Source of the DNA: an uncultured Clostridia bacterium
Lineage (GTDB): Bacteria > Bacillota > Clostridia > Oscillospirales > Ruminococcaceae
DNA: 57,355 bases
Assembly (NCBI GenBank): GCA_947175385.1
Contig: CAMWMN010000002.1
Span: 1 to 57,355 of the forward strand
Direction of reading: 5' to 3'
Positions 6,664-13,755 of this stretch are shown piece by piece (the stretch's first letter is position 1; each line of letters starts with the position of its first letter). The position numbers and the translations under genes are program-made. The notes beneath the pieces were generated by a model. It was not told where the DNA came from. It was given only the letters and a program-made list of their open reading frames with translations, and did no database searches.

Positions 6664-9036
6664 TTACTTAACCTGATTGTCGGGAGTGATGTTCCAGATT
6701 TCCTTTGCGTAGTCGGCGATGGTGCGGTCGGAGCTGAATTTGCCCGCCGCTGCCATATTCAGCCAGCACTTCTTGATAAATTCCGCGTGGTTGAACTTGA
6801 AATCGCTGTTTGCCTTGAGCTTTGCCTGAACGTAGTTCTCCAAGTCGCCGAGAATGTAGTAATGGTCGGGTCTGTGCCACGATGCGCCATCCAGCAGCGA
6901 ATAGTACAGCTCACGAAACATTCCCGTGCCGCCGTCGTTGAACGTGCCGTCAATCAGCGTGTTGAGAACGCGAGCTACACGTGTGTTCTCGGAGTAGATT
7001 TTACGCGGGTCGTAATTCGGCATAATCCGCGCCAAATCCTCAACGCGTGCACCGAAGATGTAGTTGTTTTCCTCGCCCGCCTCCTCGCAGATTTCGACGT
7101 TCGCGCCATCGTAAGTGCCGAGAGTCATTGTGCCGTTGAGCATAAACTTCATATTGCCCGTGCCCGATGCTTCCGTGCCCGCGGTGGAAATCTGCTCGGA
7201 AATATCCGCCGCGATAACCAACTTCTCCGCGTAGGATACATTATAATTCTGTACGAACACAACCTTAAGCAGACCGTTGATGGACGGGTCGTTGTTTACG
7301 AGGTTGCCGATTTCGTTGATATACTTGATAATGCCCTTTGCGCGTGCGTAACCCGGAGCGGACTTCGCGCCGAAGATAAATGTTATCGGAGCGAGGTTAT
7401 CCCTTGAGATACTCCCGTCTTTGATTCCGAAATAGATGTACAGAATCGAGAATGCATTCAGCAGTTGACGCTTATATTCGTGCAGACGCTTGACTTGAAT
7501 ATCGAACATCGAATCGGGATTAAGCTCCACACCCTCATGTTCCTTGATATATTTCGCGAGAGCGGCTTTGTTCGCGCGCTTAATTCCGCTGAACCGCGCC
7601 AATACGGACTTGTCATCCGCGAATGAGCGCAGCGAGCTGAGCTTTGACAAATCCGTGATCCAACCTTCGCCGTCCAACAGCTCGTTAATGAGCTTTTTTA
7701 GCTCGGGGTTGCACAATGCAAGCCAGCGGCGCGGAGTGATTCCGTTGGTCTTGTTCTGGAATCTCTCGGGGAACAGCTCGTACCAGTCGTGCAGCGCGGT
7801 GTTCTTGAGAATCTCGGTGTGGATTTTCGCAACGCCGTTTACATAGCGTGAGCAGTAGATCGCGATACGCGCCATATGCACTGTGTTGTCGCGAACGGGC
7901 ATCATACTTTCGATTTTCTCACGCGCAATATTGCGGCGGTACATATCCGAGATGAACGTTTCGTTGATACGCAGAATGAATGCGTAAACCTCGGGCAGCA
8001 GCTCCGCGATAATACCGCTTCCCCACTTTTCAAGCGCCTCGGACATAATTGTGTGATTTGTGTAGCTGAACGTATTCTTTGCAATCTCGAATGCCTGTTC
8101 AAACGGCATTCCGTGAACGTTCACAAAGATTCGGATAAGCTCGGGGATCGAGATTACGGGGTGAGTGTCGTTAAGCTGAATCGTGTTGTACTCTGCGAAG
8201 GTGCTTAAATCGCGCCCTGCGGCGAGGTGTTTTTTCACCAGATCCGCCATTGATGCCGCACTGAAGAAATACTCCTGTTTCAGGCGCAGAACTTTGCCCT
8301 CATGAGATTCATCGTTCGGGTAAAGCGTTCTGGAGATATTCTCTGCTTGGATTTGCCCCGTTGTTGCCGCAAAGTAATCCCCGCGGTTGAACGCATCGAA
8401 ATCAAACGCGCAGACGGGCTCTGCCTGCCACAGGCGCAAGGTTCCCGCGAAATCGTTCTTGTAACCGAAAATCGGCATATCATAAGGCACAGCCTTTACA
8501 TCACCGGTGGTGAAGTGAATAATGACCTCGTCATCGTCCACACGTCTGCTCCACGGGTCGCCGTATTTTGTCCAGTCGTCTGCGTATTCGCGCTGGAAAC
8601 CGTTCTCGATAGCCTGCTTGAACAGTCCGTACTTGTACCGGATTCCATAGCCGGTAAGCGGCAGCTTCATTGTCGCGGCACTGTCCAAAAAGCACGCCGC
8701 AAGCCGACCCAGACCGCCGTTTCCGAGAGCGGCGTCCTCAATTTCCTCAAGGTCGGACAGTGATCCGCCCGCGCTTTGCAGCAGCTCCTCCGCATAATCC
8801 GCAAGCCCCAGACACAAGATGTTGTTATACACCGCGCGTCCTACGAGAAACTCCATCGACAGGTACGAAGCTCCCCTGCCCCGCGGCGCGGAGCAGTTCA
8901 TCATCGGCACCGCCTGCTTCATTATCGCCCGCGAGAGCGCGTCATGGAGCTGCGCGGGGGTGTGCTTTTTACCTTCCGCGCTGCCTTCACGCAGAATGTC
9001 CTCAAAATCGTTCTTCAACAAAGTCTTATCAATCAT
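6664..9036 (-). CDS. glgP: Glycogen/maltodextrin phosphorylase
   Basis: GlgP removes glucose-1-phosphate from the non-reducing ends of glycogen using phosphate and pyridoxal phosphate. The product is 790 aa, normal for the family. It carries the PLP-binding block TEASGTGNMKFMLNG with the Schiff-base lysine near residue 630, and the N-terminal APRGRGASYLSMEFLVGR-type block. The start at 9036 is supported by AAGGAGA upstream and by MIDKTLLKND as first residues; an upstream in-frame extension would cross a palindromic element and is rejected. The gene stands alone between its promoter (9390-9418) and terminator, behind a leader of about 350 nt holding the element at 9059-9172, so leader-based control is likely. 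Confidence 0.97.
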   Translation of the reverse strand: MIDKTLLKNDFEDILREGSAEGKKHTPAQLHDALSRAIMKQAVPMMNCSAPRGRGASYLSMEFLVGRAVYNNILCLGLADYAEELLQSAGGSLSDLEEIEDAALGNGGLGRLAACFLDSAATMKLPLTGYGIRYKYGLFKQAIENGFQREYADDWTKYGDPWSRRVDDDEVIIHFTTGDVKAVPYDMPIFGYKNDFAGTLRLWQAEPVCAFDFDAFNRGDYFAATTGQIQAENISRTLYPNDESHEGKVLRLKQEYFFSAASMADLVKKHLAAGRDLSTFAEYNTIQLNDTHPVISIPELIRIFVNVHGMPFEQAFEIAKNTFSYTNHTIMSEALEKWGSGIIAELLPEVYAFILRINETFISDMYRRNIAREKIESMMPVRDNTVHMARIAIYCSRYVNGVAKIHTEILKNTALHDWYELFPERFQNKTNGITPRRWLALCNPELKKLINELLDGEGWITDLSKLSSLRSFADDKSVLARFSGIKRANKAALAKYIKEHEGVELNPDSMFDIQVKRLHEYKRQLLNAFSILYIYFGIKDGSISRDNLAPITFIFGAKSAPGYARAKGIIKYINEIGNLVNNDPSINGLLKVVFVQNYNVSYAEKLVIAADISEQISTAGTEASGTGNMKFMLNGTMTLGTYDGANVEICEEAGEENNYIFGARVEDLARIMPNYDPRKIYSENTRVARVLNTLIDGTFNDGGTGMFRELYYSLLDGASWHRPDHYYILGDLENYVQAKLKANSDFKFNHAEFIKKCWLNMAAAGKFSSDRTIADYAKEIWNITPDNQVK

Positions 9037-9058
9037 AAATTTTCTCCTTATTTTAATT

Positions 9059-9172
9059 TGCAAATCCGAAACCGCGCAGATGAAATCCGCAAAGCGGATT
9101 TCATCTGCGCTTGCTAAGCGACCCGCAACACCACTTCGTGGTGTTGCGCGCCGCTTGCATTTCGGATTTGCA
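9059..9172 (-). repeat. Branched palindromic element, copy A (upstream of glgP)
   Basis: The outer stem is a perfect 13-bp inverted repeat, TGCAAATCCGAAA (9059-9071) with its complement at 9160-9172. Inside are a perfect 17-bp hairpin with a 3-nt loop (9074-9110) and a second hairpin (9125-9147, GCAACACCAC core) extended by AAGCG/CGCTT. In the reading direction of glgP the order is outer arm, GCAAGCGGCGCG hairpin, long hairpin, outer arm, then 22 nt with AATAAGGAG before the start codon. The same order is seen in the other six copies in this window. Confidence 0.85.
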
Positions 9173-9375
9173 TTAATCGCCGGTAGGTTGCTTTGGATTT
9201 TAGCGTGCCAAACTCGTGCCACTCCACGTTACGCGTGATTAATTAATTTGCACGAGCCGCCAAAAGGTTGTTGGGGGTTATAACGCGCCGGAATTGCAAT
9301 CCGATAGGTTGCTTTGAGATTGCACGCTCCTAAATTTCACCCCAAACGGCGGAGCGGAGTTATAACCCGAATAAC
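9173..9375 (-). repeat. Companion repeat modules upstream of copy A
   Basis: On the minus strand this stretch holds about three loosely repeated units: GCGTTATAACCCCCAACAAC, a second near GCGTGCAATCTCAAAGCAAC, and a third near GCTAAAATCCAAAGCAAC. Each has a CAA-AACCT-like part and ends in a TTGCAAT or TGCAAAT stretch. Similar units precede copies C, G and H. It lies inside the predicted glgP leader. Confidence 0.5.
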
Positions 9376-9389
9376 TGTCAACTGATTTT

Positions 9390-9418
9390 ATTGTACCATA
9401 TTTTTCCGACAAAATCAA
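9390..9418 (-). promoter_or_regulatory. Probable sigma-A promoter of glgP
   Basis: On the minus strand, TTGATT (9413-9418) and TACAAT (9390-9395) have a 17-bp spacer. A start near 9383 gives a leader of about 350 nt that contains the companion modules and element copy A. The rest of the 9037-9755 gap holds AT-rich sequence between this and the divergent pilus promoter. Confidence 0.65.
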
Positions 9419-9554
9419 GTGTGGAGTTGAAAATATGACAGTTTTTAACCGAAAAGATTAATTTTTGGTGAAATTGCACATAAGTTAGGCTAAAATTTCT
9501 ACATTCTAATTTCCATAAAATGGCAAAAAATTCAAAAAAGTTGCGAAAGAATAC

Positions 9555-9583
9555 TTGAAAAAAAAAACGGGTTATGTTATAAT
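9555..9583 (+). promoter_or_regulatory. Sigma-A promoter of the type IV pilus operon
   Basis: TTGAAA (9555-9560) and TATAAT (9578-9583) have a 17-bp spacer that includes an A-rich run. The predicted start near 9590 leaves a leader of about 165 nt before pilC. Confidence 0.8.
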
Positions 9584-9596
9584 TAAAGTAAATACA

Positions 9597-9738
9597 CAGC
9601 GGCTTATGGGCAAGTTATGCCCAAAAACACGCCAATTTCGCACGGCTCAGTAATACGCTTTACCGCAAGAAAGCGGAGACCGTGCGGCATCGGCTTGAGA
9701 TGATCCGCTGAAAAAAACGGCAAATTCGCGTTTGCCGT
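9597..9738 (+). promoter_or_regulatory. Structured leader of the pilus operon (candidate regulatory RNA)
   Basis: CAGCGG (9597-9602) pairs with CCGCTG (9705-9710) and encloses two arms: a hairpin TGGGC/GCCCA (9607-9623) and a longer arm GCACGG/CCGTGC (9640-9685) with an inner CGCTTT/AAAGCG stem (9656-9675). This makes a three-way junction. A separate perfect 8-bp hairpin, ACGGCAAA/TTTGCCGT (9717-9738), ends 5 nt before the GGAGG of pilC. I could not match it to c-di-GMP-I, c-di-GMP-II or other riboswitch consensus that I know. Confidence 0.45.
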
Positions 9739-9755
9739 GGAACGGAGGTTTTCAG

Positions 9756-10946
9756 GTGAATAAATTCTCTTATGTTGCCACCGACCCCAGCGGTAAAACG
9801 ATTCGTGGCTCGGAAATGGCGGAGGACTACAGAGACCTGCAGGTAAAACTGAGAGAACGAAAGCTGTATGTCACAAGTTACCGCGAATTGGGTCAGGGCG
9901 GAAACGATGTGAAGTACAAGTTCAAGGTCAAGGAGGTTTCCTTCATCTCGCGTCAGTTGGCGTCTATGTCTTCCGCGGGTCTGTCTCTTGTAAGGGCACT
10001 GTACATACTTCAGGAGCAGCAGGAAAACAAAAAGGCAAAGGCTGTTCTGCTGGACATTTACGAAGAGGTACAAAAAGGTAAGGCATTTTCGGACGTTCTC
10101 AGAGCCAAGCCCGGTGTCTTCCCGGATATGTTTGTCAGCATGGTTGCCGCGGGTGAGGCTTCGGGTACGTTGGACGAAATGTTCACTCGTCTGTCCGACC
10201 ACTTTGCAAACAGCAACAAGACCGCAAATAAAGTCAAGTCAGCGATGGTTTATCCCGTTATCCTGTTTGTATTGCTGATTGCGGTTATCATACTGCTGTT
10301 CGTTGCGGTTTTGCCATCGTTTGCGGGTATGATGCCGGAAGAAGATATGTCGGGGCTTTCAAAGGCACTGCTCGCCTTTTCGGATTCGCTGGTTAACCAA
10401 TGGTATGTTTACGTCATTGTAATCGTTGCGATTATTGTGGTTTTTATGATGCTTATGAAAACACCCAAGACGCGTATAAAAATGGACGAATACCTGTTGA
10501 AAATTCCCAAAGTTGGAAAGCTTGTTGCGATCGTTTATACCGGCACATTCGCAAGAAATATGTCCAACCTTTATGGGGCGGGCTTGCAGATGGTTGAATG
10601 TATCGAAAAATCTATTTCGGTGGTCAACAATATGTATGTAAGAAAACGTTTTGAAGAAGTCGTAGATTCGATAAAGCTCGGTGAGGGAATGTCGAACTCC
10701 ATCGAAAAAACGGGAATATTTGAGGGTATGTTTACCTCAATTATCTACGTCGGCGAGGAATCGGGTACTTTGGATACGATTCTGCGCAAGGCAGCGGAAT
10801 ATTACGAGGAAGAGGCGGACAGCGCGATTGGCAAGCTGGTTAGTATGATGGAGCCGTTAATGATTATCATCATGGGTATCGCGATTGGCTTCTTCCTTGC
10901 GGGTATGTTCCCGTTGCTGTATGGCGGAATGATGAACATCGCATAA
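9756..10946 (+). CDS. pilC: Type IV pilus inner-membrane platform protein PilC
   Basis: PilC is the membrane platform on which PilB and PilT act. The product is 396 aa, the usual size, with two GspF domains: the first has FISRQLASMSSAGLSL and GEASGTLDEMF, the second has FARNMSNLYGAGLQMVECI and GEESGTLDTIL. Three hydrophobic segments are visible near 165-190, 215-235 and 368-390. The start is the GTG at 9756, with GGAGG 7 nt before it; an upstream TTG at 9732 has no ribosome site. It is the first gene of the pilus operon; 143 nt with a 9-bp hairpin separate it from the pilM-pilN fusion. Confidence 0.95.
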   Translation: MNKFSYVATDPSGKTIRGSEMAEDYRDLQVKLRERKLYVTSYRELGQGGNDVKYKFKVKEVSFISRQLASMSSAGLSLVRALYILQEQQENKKAKAVLLDIYEEVQKGKAFSDVLRAKPGVFPDMFVSMVAAGEASGTLDEMFTRLSDHFANSNKTANKVKSAMVYPVILFVLLIAVIILLFVAVLPSFAGMMPEEDMSGLSKALLAFSDSLVNQWYVYVIVIVAIIVVFMMLMKTPKTRIKMDEYLLKIPKVGKLVAIVYTGTFARNMSNLYGAGLQMVECIEKSISVVNNMYVRKRFEEVVDSIKLGEGMSNSIEKTGIFEGMFTSIIYVGEESGTLDTILRKAAEYYEEEADSAIGKLVSMMEPLMIIIMGIAIGFFLAGMFPLLYGGMMNIA

Positions 10947-10979
10947 CAGACTGCGGTTCTCAGGAAAATTCAGAACGCC

Positions 10980-11010
10980 GCTCTCCGTGGCTACGAATTA
11001 TACGGAGAGC
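10980..11010 (+). other. Intercistronic hairpin between pilC and pilM-pilN
   Basis: GCTCTCCGT and ACGGAGAGC form a perfect 9-bp stem with a 13-nt loop. There is no T-run after it, so a processing or partial-attenuation stem is more likely than a terminator. Confidence 0.5.
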
Positions 11011-11089
11011 AAAACAAACCGTGCGGACGCGGCTTTACACAGGAAATCCCCCGTTTGCGGTTTGAAAATAAAAACTATGAGGTGAATTT

Positions 11090-12736
11090 ATGCTTTCTAT
11101 TGATATTACCGACAGACAAATAAAGCTTGTCAGAGGTGTACACAGCGGCAATAAAATCAAGATTCAGGACGCTGATATGCGTGAGCTTACACTTGGTATG
11201 GTTACCAACGGATTTATTACCGATGTTCCGATGGTGGCTTCTGAGCTGAACGACATCATCAAGTCTAGGGACATCAAGGAGAAGGAGGCTGTCGTTTCGA
11301 TCACCTCCAGCAACATTGTGTATAAGGAATTGACTGTCGCAAAGCCCAAGAGTATGAAAAACACCGCGATTATCGAGGCTATGATTCAGTCGGAAATGAA
11401 CGTTTCCACGGATTATAACATATCCTTTACTATCGCGGGAGAAACCGAGGACGGCGAGCACAATAAGATGCTTAAGGTCATGGCGGCGGCTTGTCCTCAG
11501 AGATTGGTTGACGGCTATGTAAGACTGTTTCAGCACATCGGGCTTTCGCTTAAGGCTGTTAATATCTCGAACAACTCCATTACACGGCTTATTACAAACA
11601 CCCCGAAGCTCTCCGACAGAATGCCGATTCTGCTTATCCAGATCGACAAGAGCTTTTTGAATATGAATCTGTATGAGGACAATCGTCTGGCGTTCTCGCG
11701 GTATTCCAACATCGACCCCGCAGACTACGATGACGCACCCGATTATGTTACCCACGCGGTTTATGACAATCTGTTCCGTATGATTCAGTTCATTCGCAGC
11801 AGAAAGAATGCACGCGGACTTCAGGAGATTCTGTTCTATGGCGAAATCGACAGCTTTATGGAGATTTCAAACGCCATAGCACAATTCAATATCTCATCGA
11901 ATATGCTTTCTATGCCGAGCAATATTCAGGCATCAGTGCAGTTCGACTTCTCGAAATTCGCGAACGCTATCGGCGCGCTGTATCAGCGTAATAAGGAAAC
12001 CGACCACATCAACCTGCTTGAGGCGACATCGGCGAAGGCTTCCAAAGGCTCGGATAAGTTTTTGTTGGGGCTGGTGGGCATTATGGCGGCTTCTGCGGCG
12101 GTTGTCGGCGGAGCGGTAGCTGTCTTTAGTATAATCAACAACAACTACATAAACAAGGCTCAAAAGCTGGAAGCTGACATCAAGGCGCTTGAGCCGGCTC
12201 TGGCGATCGTTGACGCGCGTACTACAATGCTTGAGGGCTTTAACAACTACAATAACACGATCGAATCGGTTAAGAACCTCTTTAACTATACCCCGAAGAT
12301 TACCGGTCAAGTATTTGACAAGCTGCGCGAACCGCTTGATAATGACAAAAGCAAGCTTTTGACTGGGGATCAGGAGCTTGACATAGAGTCCATAATTATT
12401 GAGGGGAATGAGGTTGTTGTAACTTACAGGGGCTGCTCAAACGGCGATCCCTCACCTGTTCCGGCTAATCTTGTCAGATATATGAACGAGAAAGTACTGA
12501 ATAAGTACAATGAGCCGTATTTCGAGAACATACAATACAGCGGCTTCACCAAGTTGAACGCAAGCGACTATGGCGTATACGCGATGCTTTCTTCAGATGG
12601 CAAAGTTTACGACACAATGTTCTCGTTCAGTATCACAATGACGCTGCCAATGGGCAATGATGAGGAGCACGCAAACCTCAACCAAGGAGAGGCTGATGAC
12701 AGTGCAGATAATAATACTTTGGGGGTGACTGAATAA
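11090..12736 (+). CDS. PilM-PilN fusion, type IV pilus alignment complex
   Basis: In most bacteria PilM (cytosolic, actin-like) and PilN (single-pass membrane) are separate partners that bridge the motor to the pilus. Here one 548-aa protein has both. Residues 1-315 resemble PilM: a start typical of the fold (SIDITDRQIKLV), SITSSNIVYKEL, and a Glu/Asp-rich middle. A hydrophobic segment at about 320-350 is followed by a coiled region starting NKAQKLEADIKALE, and then a PilN-like outer domain to about 520. The tail is acidic and Asn-rich. ATG has GAGGTGA upstream. The stop overlaps the ATG of the pilO-like gene by 1 nt, implying translational coupling. Confidence 0.8.
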   Translation: MLSIDITDRQIKLVRGVHSGNKIKIQDADMRELTLGMVTNGFITDVPMVASELNDIIKSRDIKEKEAVVSITSSNIVYKELTVAKPKSMKNTAIIEAMIQSEMNVSTDYNISFTIAGETEDGEHNKMLKVMAAACPQRLVDGYVRLFQHIGLSLKAVNISNNSITRLITNTPKLSDRMPILLIQIDKSFLNMNLYEDNRLAFSRYSNIDPADYDDAPDYVTHAVYDNLFRMIQFIRSRKNARGLQEILFYGEIDSFMEISNAIAQFNISSNMLSMPSNIQASVQFDFSKFANAIGALYQRNKETDHINLLEATSAKASKGSDKFLLGLVGIMAASAAVVGGAVAVFSIINNNYINKAQKLEADIKALEPALAIVDARTTMLEGFNNYNNTIESVKNLFNYTPKITGQVFDKLREPLDNDKSKLLTGDQELDIESIIIEGNEVVVTYRGCSNGDPSPVPANLVRYMNEKVLNKYNEPYFENIQYSGFTKLNASDYGVYAMLSSDGKVYDTMFSFSITMTLPMGNDEEHANLNQGEADDSADNNTLGVTE

Positions 12737-13722
12737 TGAAGTTAAGTAAGCAGGAACGCATTGGACTTATGATTATTATGGCGGTGGTTATTATTGCGTT
12801 GGGCGCGTTTTTGATGGTAAAGCCCAAGATAGAGGAAATGAACCGCAACAAGGAAACAATGGAAACCAAGCAGAAAGAATTTGACGAGAAAAAGGCCAAA
12901 GCCGATACCAAGAGTTCATTGAGGACGCAGATTGAGGCTGCTTATGAAAAGGGCGAGGACACAGCGGATATGTTCTTTTCGGAGATGGACGGATATGAGG
13001 TTGACGATATGTTCAGAGAATTTCTCGAGAACAGAGAGTACACCAAGCCCGATGCCAATAAGCCGGAGGAGCAATCCAAAATCCTGATTGAAGAGTTGAA
13101 AATCGGCAATCTTGACACAGAAACACTTTCGCCCTCGTTCCTGGAGATTCGTCCCATAACGTATCCGCTTAAGCAATTCGCAACACAGGGCGGTGTGACG
13201 CTCTCCAAGGAGGAGCAGGCAGAACAGCTCAGAAAGGCGGCTCTGGCGGCTGCGCTCGGCGGAGACCAAACCATCGGCGCGACTTCTATCTCGTTCACCG
13301 CTAAGGCGCTCTCCAACGATGAGCTTATCAAATTCGCGGACGAGATCAACAACTTTGTCCGTAAGGAGAATGGAAATGTTGTACGAAAGGCGATGAAAAC
13401 ACAGAATATCGAGCTTACTTATAATGATATTACAAGAAAGTACGATGAAATGATTGAAGATATGCTTAAAGAAGCCGAGGCTGATGGCAAGGCTGCGTTT
13501 GAGCGTGATTTTCATGTTTCGTTAAGCGGCAGTGGTTCTTCGGGTTCAAACCTTTTGACACCTACACCCGATGCCGACAATAACAACAATAATAACAAGA
13601 GCAATGTATCGGATTATCTGTGTTCGTGGGAGAATACACTGACGCTTTACAGTGTTGAGCGTATGCAGAATCCCAAGCCTATTCTTGACGCGCAGGACGG
13701 CATTGTTTCGTCTGAAGAGTGA
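12736..13722 (+). CDS. PilO-like type IV pilus alignment protein
   Basis: The product is 328 aa. It has a short cytosolic N-terminus, one membrane helix (about 9-28), a charged coiled coil (about 30-75), then a mostly alpha/beta outer region. A low-complexity DADNNNNNNKSNV linker comes near residue 280. This layout and its place directly after the PilM-PilN fusion match PilO, the partner of PilN, although sequence likeness is weak and it is longer than a usual PilO (about 200 aa). It is coupled to the preceding gene by a 1-nt overlap. Confidence 0.7.
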   Translation: MKLSKQERIGLMIIMAVVIIALGAFLMVKPKIEEMNRNKETMETKQKEFDEKKAKADTKSSLRTQIEAAYEKGEDTADMFFSEMDGYEVDDMFREFLENREYTKPDANKPEEQSKILIEELKIGNLDTETLSPSFLEIRPITYPLKQFATQGGVTLSKEEQAEQLRKAALAAALGGDQTIGATSISFTAKALSNDELIKFADEINNFVRKENGNVVRKAMKTQNIELTYNDITRKYDEMIEDMLKEAEADGKAAFERDFHVSLSGSGSSGSNLLTPTPDADNNNNNNKSNVSDYLCSWENTLTLYSVERMQNPKPILDAQDGIVSSEE

Positions 13723-13755
13723 TCTGCACATCTACTGACTTGAAAGGAGGATCTT

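Noticed and set aside
9059-9222. N-terminal extension of glgP into the palindromic element
   Set aside because: The extra 62 codons read through the inverted repeats, have no ribosome site, and do not match phosphorylase N-termini; AAGGAGA before 9036 fixes the start.
9597-9738. Cyclic di-GMP riboswitch before pilC
   Set aside because: The junction shape is suggestive, but the conserved GCAAAC/ACGCAAAG or class II core bases are absent, so only an unnamed structured leader is claimed.
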